DNA of 8,151 nucleotides from a bacterium (GCA_021784265.1 JAJXTA010000099.1:1-8151); one strand, 5' to 3'; numbered from the stretch's first letter, positions 1 through 7,578 are shown. Notes: a model not told the origin generated them from the sequence alone. Numbers and translations are program-made.

Positions 1-1
1 G

Positions 2-34
2 AACAGGGCCCGGAACGGGGCCAGCCCGGTGTAA
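2..34 (+). CDS. Possible C-terminal tail of an upstream gene (partial)
   Basis: Read from base 2, the first ten codons encode NRARNGASPV and are followed by tandem stops TAA TAA (32-37). All ten codons end in G or C, as expected for coding sequence in a genome this GC-rich. The other two forward frames stay open further but have mixed third positions. This is too short to identify a product. If real, the upstream gene ends about 240 bases before kdsB. Ten codons of third-position bias is weak evidence, so chance is a serious alternative. Confidence 0.25.
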   Translation, partial: NRARNGASPV

Positions 35-109
35 TAACACGGTGCCAACCCCGCCATTCTATCGCCGGCCGGGGTCAGTTCACGGAAAAAGTCCCGCGCT
101 CGGAGATTG

Positions 110-127
110 CCAGGGGGCGCGCCCTGG
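110..127. repeat. GC-rich inverted repeat (hairpin candidate)
   Basis: CCAGGG (110-115) pairs with CCCTGG (122-127) around six bases. The core GGGCGCGCCC (115-124) is itself a perfect palindrome. No T-run follows on either strand, so it is not an ordinary intrinsic terminator. It could be a hairpin in the kdsB leader RNA, a protein site, or a by-product of GC-rich composition. Confidence 0.35.
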
Positions 128-173
128 GGGAAGGTGGACACGCATGATGTTGGGCACCCTCTCATCCGACGCG

Positions 174-235
174 CCGGTCCGGCCTGGGCGTGGCGGAGCG
201 GCGGAGCGGGCTCGGCCCGGACCGGTCCGGCCTGG
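174..235. repeat. Short direct repeats in the kdsB leader
   Basis: The 14-mer CCGGTCCGGCCTGG occurs at 174-187 and again at 222-235, offset by 48 bases. Between the copies lies a perfect tandem 8-mer, GCGGAGCG, at 193-200 and 201-208. These are direct observations. Function is unknown; replication slippage in GC-rich non-coding DNA is the simplest explanation. Confidence 0.6.
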
Positions 236-277
236 CCTTCCGCATGGTTCGGGCGGCGCGATCGCCGCGGGAGACCG

Positions 278-1027
278 ATGAGGATCCTGGGGATCATTCC
301 GGCGCGGTACGCCTCGTCTCGGTTCCGCGGCAAGCCACTGGCGTTGATCGCCGGCAAGCCGCTGATTCAGCATGTGGTCGAGCGTTGCCAGCAAGCCGAG
401 TCCCTGGCCGAGGTCATCGTCGCCACCGACGACACCCGGGTTTGGGAAGTGGCGGAGGGGTTCTGCCGGGCGGAGATGACCGCGCCGGGCCATCCCAGCG
501 GGACGGATCGGATCGCCGAGGTGGTTCAGCGTCACCCGTGCGATGCGGTGGTCAACATCCAGGGCGATGAGCCGCTGATCGCGCCGGCGGTCATCGACGC
601 GGTGGCCGGGGCTCTGAGCCAGTGCGCGATGTCCACCGCCGCCACCCGGCTCACTTCCCCCGCCGAGCTGGAGAATCCCAACACCGTAAAAGTCGTTGTC
701 AACGCCGCCGGCCACGCCCTATATTTCTCCCGGCGTACGATCCCGTATCTGCGCGAGGCCGCCACTCGTTCGGTTGACGAGCAGATGGCGGCATTTCCAT
801 TTCTGAAGCACCTGGGGATCTACGGGTACCGGCGTGACACGCTCCTGCGCCTGGTCCGCGCTCCGGTCTCCCCGCTGGAACAGGCGGAGAAGCTGGAGCA
901 GTTGCGGGCGCTGGAAAACGGGATTCCCATCGCGGTCGTGCGGGTGGACTATGATAGTGTGGGGGTCGATGTGCCGGCGGACGTGGTCCGGGTCGAGCGA
1001 AGGCTGGCCGGCGGCCGGGAGGAGTGA
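278..1027 (+). CDS. kdsB: 3-deoxy-manno-octulosonate cytidylyltransferase (CMP-Kdo synthetase)
   Basis: This cytoplasmic enzyme activates Kdo with CTP to give CMP-Kdo and pyrophosphate; Kdo transferases then add Kdo to lipid A, so the gene implies an LPS-bearing outer membrane. The 249-residue product has the usual KdsB length and motifs in order: nucleotide-binding IPARYASSRFRGKPL (7-21), HPSGTDRIAEV (72-82), VNIQGDEPLI (92-101) with the probable metal-binding Asp97, NTVKVV (135-140), ALYFSRRTIPY (147-157), HLGIYGYRRD (178-187), SPLEQAEKLEQLR (198-210) and VGVDVPAD (228-235) with the second metal-site Asp231. I chose ATG 278 because MRILGIIPARY begins exactly where the family begins and GGGAG (269-273) lies four bases upstream. 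The frame stays open back to 107, but that extension is Gly/Arg-rich and unlike KdsB. pyrG, whose product supplies CTP, follows after 48 bases. Confidence 0.96.
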   Translation: MRILGIIPARYASSRFRGKPLALIAGKPLIQHVVERCQQAESLAEVIVATDDTRVWEVAEGFCRAEMTAPGHPSGTDRIAEVVQRHPCDAVVNIQGDEPLIAPAVIDAVAGALSQCAMSTAATRLTSPAELENPNTVKVVVNAAGHALYFSRRTIPYLREAATRSVDEQMAAFPFLKHLGIYGYRRDTLLRLVRAPVSPLEQAEKLEQLRALENGIPIAVVRVDYDSVGVDVPADVVRVERRLAGGREE

Positions 1028-1075
1028 CGGGCGGGGGAGGCGGGATCGGACGTTGCGAGTCAATTCGGAAGCACC

Positions 1076-2689
1076 ATGAAATACATCTTCGTCACGGGCG
1101 GAGTGGTCAGTTCGTTGGGCAAAGGGCTGACCGCGGCGGCCTTGGGCACGCTGCTGGAGAATCGCGGGCTGAAGGTAACCCTCCAGAAGTTTGATCCCTA
1201 TCTGAACGTCGATCCCGGCACGATGAGCCCCTTTCAGCACGGGGAGGTCTATGTGCTCGACGACGGGGCGGAGACCGACCTGGACTTGGGCCACTACGAG
1301 CGGTTCACCGGGACCAAGCTGACCCGGATGAACAACCTCACCAGCGGCCAGGTCTATGCGAAGGTGCTCGAACGGGAACGGCGGGGCGATTACCTGGGCA
1401 AGACCGTCCAGGTCATCCCGCACGTCACCGACGAGATCCAAAACCGCATCCAGGCCATTGCCGAACAGTCCAAGTCCGATGTCCTGATCACCGAGATCGG
1501 CGGGACGACCGGGGACATCGAGGGTCTGCCGTTCCTGGAGGCGATCCGCGAATTTGCCCTCGAGGTGGGCTACACCAACGCCCTGTTTATCCACGTCACG
1601 TTCGTCCCTTTCATCAAGGCGGCCGGGGAGCTGAAGACCAAGCCGACCCAGCAGTCGGTGGCCAAACTGCGGGAAATCGGCATCACGCCACACATCCTGG
1701 TCTGCCGTTCGGACCGGGCGATGGGCAAAGAGCTGCGCCAGAAGATCTCCCTCTTCTGCAACGTCCCCTACGAGGGCGTGATCGAGGAGAAGGATGTCGA
1801 GCACAGCATCTACGAGGTCCCGCTGATGCTGCAGCGGGAGCGACTGGACGAGCTGGTCTGCCGGCTCTTGCGGCTGGAGACCCCCCCCGCCAACATGAGC
1901 CACTGGCAGGACATCCTGCGCAAGCTCATCGCCCCCCAGCACCGCGTGCGCATCGGGGTGGTGGGCAAATACATCGAGCTGCAGGACGCCTACAAGTCCG
2001 TCTATGAAGCGATTATCCACGGCGGGGTCGCCAATGACTGCGGGGTCGCCATCGAGAAGATCGAGGCCGAGGAAATCGAGAAGTTTTGCGCCGAGAAGCT
2101 CCTCAAGGGCCTAGGCGGCATTCTCGTCCCCGGCGGCTTCGGCGAGCGCGGGGTGGAAGGCAAAGTCCGGGCGGCCCGTTTTGCCCGGGAAAACGGCGTG
2201 CCCTACCTCGGGCTATGCCTGGGGATGCAGGTGGCCACCATCGAGTTTGCCCGCGACGTCTTGCACCTGGAGAAGGCCCACTCGACCGAATTCGAGCCCA
2301 CCACACCCGACCCGGTCATTGCCTTGTTGGACGAGCAGCGGCAGGTGACGCGCCTGGGGGGGACGATGCGGCTGGGGGCACAGCCGGTGCAGTTGAAGGT
2401 GGGCTCCCGAGCGGCCAAGCTCTACGGGGCCTTCGTCGTCAACGAGCGGCACCGTCATCGCTACGAGTTCAACAACGATTACCGCAAGGCCTTCGAGGCG
2501 GCGGGGTTCCACTTCAGCGGCACCTCCCCCGACGGCAAGCTGGTCGAGGTCATCGAGCTGGCCGACCACCCATTCTTCGTGGCCTGCCAATTCCACCCGG
2601 AGTTTCAGAGCAAACCCAACGCCCCCCATCCGCTCTTCCGCGGCTTCATTGCCGCGACCCACGCCTATAGCTGTCAACGGGGGCTCTGA
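1076..2689 (+). CDS. pyrG: CTP synthase (glutamine-hydrolysing)
   Basis: This cytoplasmic enzyme aminates UTP to CTP using ATP and glutamine-derived ammonia, the last step of pyrimidine nucleotide synthesis. The 537-residue length is normal. The synthase domain (about 1-270) opens with P-loop-like [13 protein letters not shown] (5-17), then [16 protein letters not shown] (37-52), [10 protein letters not shown] (68-77) and [13 protein letters not shown] (138-150); Asp70 and Glu140 match the metal-binding pair. Position 145 is Thr where many homologues have Val. The class I glutaminase domain (about 290-537) has GGFGERG, the nucleophile Cys381 in LGLCLGMQ, and FHPEF with His507 and Glu509 completing the triad. 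All key residues are present, so it should be active. The start matches the family N-terminus; GGAAG (1067-1071) is a plausible close-spaced ribosome site. The 48-base gap after kdsB shows no terminator, so co-transcription is likely. No pyrimidine attenuator was seen. Confidence 0.98.
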   Translation: MKYIFVTGGVVSSLGKGLTAAALGTLLENRGLKVTLQKFDPYLNVDPGTMSPFQHGEVYVLDDGAETDLDLGHYERFTGTKLTRMNNLTSGQVYAKVLERERRGDYLGKTVQVIPHVTDEIQNRIQAIAEQSKSDVLITEIGGTTGDIEGLPFLEAIREFALEVGYTNALFIHVTFVPFIKAAGELKTKPTQQSVAKLREIGITPHILVCRSDRAMGKELRQKISLFCNVPYEGVIEEKDVEHSIYEVPLMLQRERLDELVCRLLRLETPPANMSHWQDILRKLIAPQHRVRIGVVGKYIELQDAYKSVYEAIIHGGVANDCGVAIEKIEAEEIEKFCAEKLLKGLGGILVPGGFGERGVEGKVRAARFARENGVPYLGLCLGMQVATIEFARDVLHLEKAHSTEFEPTTPDPVIALLDEQRQVTRLGGTMRLGAQPVQLKVGSRAAKLYGAFVVNERHRHRYEFNNDYRKAFEAAGFHFSGTSPDGKLVEVIELADHPFFVACQFHPEFQSKPNAPHPLFRGFIAATHAYSCQRGL

Positions 2690-2693
2690 GACC

Positions 2694-2722
2694 GTGACGT
2701 GGCCCGCGGGGCCTGCTACCCT
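2694..2722 (+). promoter_or_regulatory. Putative promoter giving a leaderless hydrolase mRNA
   Basis: GTGACG (2694-2699, 4 of 6 to the -35 consensus), a 17-base spacer and TACCCT (2717-2722, TANNNT type, preceded by an extended TGC) form a sigma-70-like pair. Eight bases separate the -10 from ATG 2731, so transcription would begin at or next to the start codon. This agrees with the complete absence of a Shine-Dalgarno sequence: the last ten bases before the ATG are pyrimidine-rich. The -10 core is weak (3 of 6), so this remains a prediction. Confidence 0.4.
2701..2713. repeat. Small GC hairpin between pyrG and the hydrolase gene
   Basis: GGCCC (2701-2705) pairs perfectly with GGGCC (2709-2713) around a three-base loop, 11 bases after the pyrG stop. 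No T-run follows, so it is not a standard intrinsic terminator. It also sits exactly between the putative -35 and -10 of the next gene. It could weakly pause transcription or be incidental. Confidence 0.3.
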
Positions 2723-2730
2723 CCGCCTCC

Positions 2731-4350
2731 ATGACACTGACACGGCGAACTTTCCTCCACCACCTGGGCGGCGGCACGGTCGCGCTGGGCGTGGGAGCGT
2801 GCGGCCCGCTGAGCGGCCTCGCTCGCGCCGCCACCCGCTCGGGCGCGTTGCCCCGCAGCACCCCGGAGGCCCAAGGCGTGGAGGCGGCGGGCCTGGTGGC
2901 GTTCCTCGACGCCTTCGCCCACAGCCGCCACGAGTTGCATAGCTTCATGCTCGTGCGCCACGGGGCGGTGGTGGCCGAAGGTTGGGGGGTGCCCTACGGG
3001 CCGCACTACAACCATTGGCTGTATTCTCTCAGCAAGAGTTTCACCTCGACCGCGGTCGGTTTCGCCGTGGCCGAAGGCCGGCTGACGGTCGAGGACCGGG
3101 TCGTCACGTTCTTCCCGCACGACCTGCCCGCTCAGGTGAGTGATCACCTGGCCGCCCTCCAGGTCAAACACCTCCTGACCATGTCCGTCGGCCACGCCAC
3201 CGAACCGGTCCGCGAGATCGTCCGAGAGGAGGACTGGGTGCGCGCGTTTCTGGCGTGGCCGATTCCCCATCCCCCCGGGAGCGCGTTTTTGTACAACAGC
3301 GCCGGCACCTACATGCTCTCCGCCCTCGTGCAGAAGCTGACCGGCCAGCGGGTGCTGGATTACCTCACGCCGCGCTTGTTCGAGCCCTTGGGCATCGAGG
3401 GGGCCGCCTGGGAAACCTGTCCTCGGGGCATCAACACGGGCGGATGGGGCCTGAGCGTCCCAACGGAAGCCTTGGCCAAGTTCGGCCAGCTCTATCTCCG
3501 CCAGGGGACCTGGAAGGGGCGCGCGCTTTTGACTCCCGCCTGGGTCGCGGAGGCCACCACGCGCCACATCCAGCAACCGGTGCCGGCCACTCCGAACCGC
3601 CCCAACGCCGAAAATGACTGGGTGCAAGGCTACGGCTACCAATTCTGGCGCTGCACCCATGCGGCCTTCCGCGGCGACGGCGCCTTCGGCCAATACGCCA
3701 TCGTCCTGCCGGACCACGACGCGGTGATCGCCATGACCGGCGAAAGCCCGAACATGCAGGGCGAGCTCGACTTGGTCTGGAAGCATCTCCTGCCCGCGCT
3801 CCACGACGGCCCGCTCCCGGCGGACCGCGCTTCCCAGCGGCGCCTGCGGCAACAATGGCGCGCCTGGAAGCTGGCCTGGCCGGGTCAGGGCGCCGCCGCG
3901 CTCCCCGCCGAGGCTACCGCCGCCGGGCGGGTCTCGGGCAAAACGTTCCAGCTCGAACGGAATGCGCTGGGGCTCGACACGGTGTCCTTCGGGTTCAACC
4001 CCAGCACGTGCCAAGTGACCTTCCGCACCACCGCCAACGGTTATCCCATCGCCTGTGGCCTCAGGCAGTGGCAGCGGGGCGAGACCGCCTTGCCCGGGAC
4101 CCCGCCGCGCCTCGTTTCCGGCGGCGCCCCCAAGCCGGGCACCCCGGCCAAACTCGCCGCGGCCGGCGCCTGGACCGACGCCAACACCTTCGAGATGCTC
4201 TGGCGCTACTATGAAAGCCCTCATCACGACACCGTGACCTGCCGCTTCGCGGACCAAACCGTCCAAGTCCGCTTCCTGAACAGCCTGGCCCAAATGGGGC
4301 CGAACCCGCAGGACACCCGTCCGGTCCTGGTGGGGCGGCTGGTGGGTTGA
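2731..4350 (+). CDS. Exported serine hydrolase, class C beta-lactamase/esterase family
   Basis: The 539-residue product belongs to the penicillin-binding-protein-like serine hydrolase family (Pfam beta-lactamase fold, COG1680), which includes esterases, peptidases and amidases; the substrate cannot be told from sequence. The N-terminus has a Tat-like TRRTFL motif (4-9), a hydrophobic stretch and VGAC (21-24), which could be a lipobox with Cys24; ARA (31-33) is an alternative signal peptidase I site. The catalytic SxxK motif is SLSK, with nucleophile Ser99 and Lys102. The second motif is Tyr188 in FLYNSAGTYML, a YNS form in place of YxN. GDGAFGQY (315-322) sits where the KTG/HxG strand motif is expected. 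From about 395 to 520 a second, beta-rich region (KTFQLERNALGLDTVSFGF, CGLRQWQRGET, AWTDANTFEMLWRYYESP) resembles the C-terminal extension of many long serine hydrolases. It starts 41 bases after pyrG, without a ribosome site. A true antibiotic-degrading beta-lactamase is less likely than an esterase or peptidase. Confidence 0.85.
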   Translation: MTLTRRTFLHHLGGGTVALGVGACGPLSGLARAATRSGALPRSTPEAQGVEAAGLVAFLDAFAHSRHELHSFMLVRHGAVVAEGWGVPYGPHYNHWLYSLSKSFTSTAVGFAVAEGRLTVEDRVVTFFPHDLPAQVSDHLAALQVKHLLTMSVGHATEPVREIVREEDWVRAFLAWPIPHPPGSAFLYNSAGTYMLSALVQKLTGQRVLDYLTPRLFEPLGIEGAAWETCPRGINTGGWGLSVPTEALAKFGQLYLRQGTWKGRALLTPAWVAEATTRHIQQPVPATPNRPNAENDWVQGYGYQFWRCTHAAFRGDGAFGQYAIVLPDHDAVIAMTGESPNMQGELDLVWKHLLPALHDGPLPADRASQRRLRQQWRAWKLAWPGQGAAALPAEATAAGRVSGKTFQLERNALGLDTVSFGFNPSTCQVTFRTTANGYPIACGLRQWQRGETALPGTPPRLVSGGAPKPGTPAKLAAAGAWTDANTFEMLWRYYESPHHDTVTCRFADQTVQVRFLNSLAQMGPNPQDTRPVLVGRLVG

Positions 4351-4458
4351 GGGACGATCCCGAGGCGACACGTGGGCGCCAACTAAAAACGCCCGAGCTT
4401 CAAAACCAAACACCGTGACGCATCCACGGAAGCGACTCGGTTTGCCGCCCGGGCGAAG
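4351..4458. other. Convergent intergenic region
   Basis: These 108 bases separate the 3' ends of the hydrolase (+) and the RND permease (-). They contain GGGA/TCCC (4351-4361) and GGGCG/CGCCC (4374-4394) inverted repeats, neither followed by T on the + strand, plus a better terminator candidate for the - strand (4401-4429). No open frame of interest is seen. Confidence 0.6.
4401..4429 (-). terminator. Weak intrinsic terminator candidate of the RND operon
   Basis: Read on the - strand, CCGTG (4429-4425) pairs with CACGG (4417-4413) around a seven-base loop and is followed by the T-rich, G-interrupted run TGTTTGGTTTTG (4412-4401). It starts 30 bases past the permease stop codon. The stem is only five pairs and the T-run is broken, so strength is doubtful. 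Nothing comparable serves the + strand gene. Confidence 0.35.
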
Positions 4459-7400
4459 CTACGCCGGCTGCAGCCCCAGGGCCGGTTGGCGGCGGCGGCG
4501 CAGCGCCCGGCGGGCGTGCTCGAACGCCAGGTACACCACCGGGGTCGTGTAAAGCGTCAGCACCTGCGAGACGCACAACCCGCCCACCACGGCAATGCCC
4601 ATGGGCCGGCGCAGCTCCGAGCCGGTACCCAGGCCGACCGCCAGCGGCAGCGTCCCCAGCAGCGCCGAGAGCGTGGTCATCATGATCGGCCGGAAGCGGA
4701 TGATGCAGGCCTTGTAGATGGCCTCCTCGGGGCTCAGGTGCTCCTCCCGTTCCGCGTCGAGGGCGAAGTCCACCATCATGATGGCGTTCTTCTTGACGAT
4801 CCCCATGAGGAGGATGATGCCAATGAAGGCCACCAGCGAGAGGTCGTTGCCGCACCACTGCAAGGCGAGCAGGGCCCCGACGCCGGCCGAAGGCAAGGTG
4901 GACAGGATGGTGATGGGATGGATCAGGCTTTCGTAGAGCATCCCCAACACGACATAGACCGTGATCAAGGCCGCGGCCAGCAGCACCGGCATGTTGGCCA
5001 GCGAATCCTTGAAGACCCGCGCCGTCCCTTGGAAGCTCCCTTGGACGCTCGAGGGCATGCGCAGCTCCTCCTTGGCCTGCTCGATCAGCTCGGTGGCCTG
5101 GCCCAACGAAACCCCGGGGGCGAGGTTGAACGAGATCGTCACGGCCGGGAATTGGCCCTGGTGATTGACCGACAAATAAGCGTTGCTGGGGACGAAGCGG
5201 GCGACGCTGGCCAGCGGCACCTGCTGGCCCGTCGCCGACTTGACGTAGATTTTGCGCAGGGCGTCCGGCTCCAACTGGTAGCGCGGAGCGACCTCGAGGA
5301 TGACGTGATGCTGGTTGTAACGCTTGTAGAGGGTCGAGACCTGTCGTTGGCCAAAGGCGTCGTAGAGGGTGTTGTCGATGGCCACGGGCGACACCCCCAG
5401 CCGGGCGGCGGCGTCGCGGTCGATGACGACGTTGGCCTGCAGCCCGGCGGTCAACTGGTCGCTGCTCACGTCCCGGAGCTGCGGGATGGAGCGCAGCTTC
5501 TCCACCAAACGGGTGGACCAGTCGTTGAGGTCCCCCAGGTCCGCCGCTTGCAGGGCGTATTGGTATTGCGCCTTGCCCAAGCGCCCGCCCATGCGGATGT
5601 CCTGCACCGGCTGGAGGAAGAGGGTCACCCCTTCCATCCCCATCAGTTGGCGGCGGAGCCGGCCAATGACCTGGTCCACGCTCACCTTGCGCTCGCGCAG
5701 CGGTTTGAGGCTGATGAACATCCGCCCGTTGTTCATGGTCCCACCACCGCCCGAGCCGATGAACGAGCCGAGGGTGTCCACGGCGGGATCGGCCAAGACC
5801 CGCCGGGCCACCTTCTCCTGGAGCTGGGCCATGGCGGCAAAGGAGACGTCCTGCCGCGCCTCGGTAATGCCGATCATCAGGCCGGTGTCTTGTTGCGGGA
5901 AGAAGCCTTTGGGGGTGGCCGCGTAGAGCCAGAGGGTGGCGAAGAAGGTGGCCACGGCGATGAGCAGCACGAGCGCCTGGTGGCGCAAGACCCAGCGCAA
6001 GCCGTGCTCGTAACCCCGCAACAGCCAGTGAAAGCCCCGTTCGCTGGCGCGGTAGATGCGGCCCGGCCGCCCGTAGGTGCTCTCGGCCCGCAGAAAGCGC
6101 GAGCAGAGCATCGGCGTCAGGGTCAGGGAAATGACCCCCGAAACCAGGATCGCCAGGCTCAAGGTGACCGCGAACTCATGGAACAGGCGGCCCGTGAGGC
6201 CCCCCATGAACAGCAGGGGGATGAAGACCGCCACCAGCGAGGTGCTCATCGAGACCACCGTAAAGCCGATCTGGCGCGCCCCGCGCAACGCGGCGGGCAT
6301 CGGAGCCTGCCCTTCCTCAATGAAGCGATAGACGTTCTCGATCACCACAATGGCGTCATCGACCACAAACCCGACCGAGATGGTGATGGCCATCAGGGAA
6401 AGGTTATCGAGGGTGTAGTGGAGCAGGTACATGCAGCCCAGGGTCCCCGCAATTGCCAGCGGCACCGTGATGCTGGCGATGAAGGTGGGCCAGAACCGCC
6501 GCAGAAACACAAAGATCACCATCACCACCAGGCTGATGCTCAGCAACAGGGAGAACTGCACGTCGTTGACCGAGGCGCGAATCGTCGTGGTCCGATCGCT
6601 GATCTGCGTGATCTTGATGGCCGGGGGCAGCCATTTCTGAATCTGCGGCAGCACCGCGCGGATGCGTTCGACCGTCTCGATCACGTTGGCCCCCGCCTGC
6701 TTGAAGATGATGACCAGCACCGCCTTCTTGGTGCCGTTCCACCCCGCCACTCGCGTGTTTTCCACCCCGGCAATCACCCGGCCCAGGGCCTGAAGTTTGA
6801 CCGGCACCCCGCCCCGTTGAGCGAGGATCAGGGACTGATAGGCCAGCGGATCGAAAAGCTGATCATTGCTCCCCACCATGTAGGAGAGGGCGTCGCCGTC
6901 GAAGCTGCCCTTGGGCAGGTCCACGTTCACCTGGGCCAGCAAGGTCCGCACGTCCTCCAGCGTGAGCCCGGTCGCCGCCAGCGCCGCCGGATCCACCTGG
7001 ACGCGGACGGCGGACTTCTCGGCGCCGCTGATCAACGCTTGGCTGACGCCCTCGACCTGGCTGAGGCGTTGGCCCACGATCTCGTCGGCGTACTCGAAGA
7101 CCGTCGTGGGCGGCATGGTGTCGGCGGTCATGGCCAGGACCATGATCGGGGCGTCGGCCGGATTGACTTTGTGATAGGTGGGCGGGCCGGGCAAATCCAG
7201 CGGCAGGTCCGGCAAGGAAGCGGTGATGGCCGCCTGCACGTCGCGGGCGGCCCCGTCGATGTTCCGATCCAGGTCAAACTGGAGCGTGATCGACGTGCCC
7301 CCCAAGGTGCTAATCGAGGTGATCTCCGTGACGCCGGAGATTTGCCCCAGGCGTTTCTCCAGCGGGGCCGCCACGGCCGAGGCCATCGTGGCCGGATCGG

Positions 7401-7578
7401 CCCCCGGCAGCCCGGCATAGACCGAAACCACCGGATAATCCACCCGCGGGATGGGGGCCACGGGTAGAAAGCGGTAGGCCACCACGCCCAACAGAAACAA
7501 GCCCATCGCCAGCAACGACGTCCCCACCGGGCGGTGGATGAACGGCTCGGAGATGCTGGCGGTCTGGCCGATCTTCAT
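4459..7578 (-). CDS. RND multidrug efflux permease, MdtB/MdtC family
   Basis: This inner-membrane proton-driven pump subunit takes up drugs, bile salts or metabolites from membrane and periplasm and passes them to an outer-membrane channel via an adaptor. The 1039 residues match the family (E. coli MdtB about 1040, MdtC 1025). TM1 lies at about 19-38, the first periplasmic porter region at about 39-335, the TM2-6 bundle at about 338-495, the second periplasmic loop at about 555-860 and TM8-12 at about 862-1020. The proton-relay residues are present: Asp407 and Asp408 in GFVVDDAIVVIEN (TM4) and Lys930 in [14 protein letters not shown] (TM10), the latter typical of MdtB/MdtC. I chose the ATG at 7578 because FIHRPVGTSLL follows at family spacing; the frame is open to 7779 but that extension is Arg-rich and overlaps the upstream gene. 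SD is poor (GGAGAG at 7600-7595, 16 bases away). Porter-domain residues look more MdtB-like, yet the gene is second in order like MdtC, so I leave the letter open. Confidence 0.95.
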   Translation of the reverse strand: MKIGQTASISEPFIHRPVGTSLLAMGLFLLGVVAYRFLPVAPIPRVDYPVVSVYAGLPGADPATMASAVAAPLEKRLGQISGVTEITSISTLGGTSITLQFDLDRNIDGAARDVQAAITASLPDLPLDLPGPPTYHKVNPADAPIMVLAMTADTMPPTTVFEYADEIVGQRLSQVEGVSQALISGAEKSAVRVQVDPAALAATGLTLEDVRTLLAQVNVDLPKGSFDGDALSYMVGSNDQLFDPLAYQSLILAQRGGVPVKLQALGRVIAGVENTRVAGWNGTKKAVLVIIFKQAGANVIETVERIRAVLPQIQKWLPPAIKITQISDRTTTIRASVNDVQFSLLLSISLVVMVIFVFLRRFWPTFIASITVPLAIAGTLGCMYLLHYTLDNLSLMAITISVGFVVDDAIVVIENVYRFIEEGQAPMPAALRGARQIGFTVVSMSTSLVAVFIPLLFMGGLTGRLFHEFAVTLSLAILVSGVISLTLTPMLCSRFLRAESTYGRPGRIYRASERGFHWLLRGYEHGLRWVLRHQALVLLIAVATFFATLWLYAATPKGFFPQQDTGLMIGITEARQDVSFAAMAQLQEKVARRVLADPAVDTLGSFIGSGGGGTMNNGRMFISLKPLRERKVSVDQVIGRLRRQLMGMEGVTLFLQPVQDIRMGGRLGKAQYQYALQAADLGDLNDWSTRLVEKLRSIPQLRDVSSDQLTAGLQANVVIDRDAAARLGVSPVAIDNTLYDAFGQRQVSTLYKRYNQHHVILEVAPRYQLEPDALRKIYVKSATGQQVPLASVARFVPSNAYLSVNHQGQFPAVTISFNLAPGVSLGQATELIEQAKEELRMPSSVQGSFQGTARVFKDSLANMPVLLAAALITVYVVLGMLYESLIHPITILSTLPSAGVGALLALQWCGNDLSLVAFIGIILLMGIVKKNAIMMVDFALDAEREEHLSPEEAIYKACIIRFRPIMMTTLSALLGTLPLAVGLGTGSELRRPMGIAVVGGLCVSQVLTLYTTPVVYLAFEHARRALRRRRQPALGLQPA
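4594..4623 (-). repeat. 30-base identity between the two RND genes (copy in the complete gene)
   Basis: This block encodes [10 protein letters not shown] in the complete permease and is identical base for base to 7859-7888 in the partial permease. Ten consecutive codons agree at every wobble position inside otherwise diverged paralogous sequence. Confidence 0.85.

Larger units (their letters stand above)
35..277. other. GC-rich leader upstream of kdsB, no supported gene
   Basis: These 243 bases show no protein I can support. Open frames run through them, including one ending at 281 that overlaps the kdsB ATG by four bases, and an in-frame extension of kdsB from 107. Their translations are low-complexity Arg/Gly/Pro-rich strings with no family resemblance. 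The stretch holds a GC-rich inverted repeat (110-127), a tandem 8-mer (193-208) and a 14-base direct repeat (174-187 and 222-235). I found no convincing sigma-70 promoter pair and no tRNA-like cloverleaf. Any kdsB promoter would be expected here but cannot be placed. Confidence 0.5.

Noticed and set aside
107..277. N-terminal extension of kdsB by 57 codons
   Set aside because: The extension is Gly/Arg/Trp-rich, unlike any KdsB, and the family N-terminus begins exactly at ATG 278, which has its own Shine-Dalgarno.
42..281. Small 79-residue gene overlapping the kdsB ATG by four bases
   Set aside because: The ATGA overlap is the only attraction. The product is Pro/Gly/Arg-rich with no family resemblance, third-position GC looks no better than background, and no ribosome site was seen before its GTG.
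719..2020. 433-codon open frame on the - strand across kdsB and pyrG
   Set aside because: It spans two clear genes on the other strand and has shadow-like Asp/His/Leu-rich composition with no domain.
2731..4350. Antibiotic-resistance beta-lactamase
   Set aside because: The fold and SxxK are shared, but the protein is far longer than AmpC, lacks a clear YxN and KTG, and has an extra C-terminal region.
4374..4394. GGGCG/CGCCC hairpin as terminator of the hydrolase gene
   Set aside because: The A-run lies in the loop and no T-run follows on the + strand. On the - strand the T-run is also inside the loop, not after the stem.
2716..4413. 565-codon open frame on the - strand opposite the hydrolase
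   Set aside because: It is antisense to the serine hydrolase with its catalytic motifs. The product is Gly/Arg/Pro/His-rich and resembles no family.
4486..7467. 993-codon open frame on the + strand opposite the RND permease
   Set aside because: It is antisense to an unmistakable RND gene. The translation is a His/Gln/Gly/Arg/Asp-rich low-complexity string, as expected when a GC-rich gene is read backwards.
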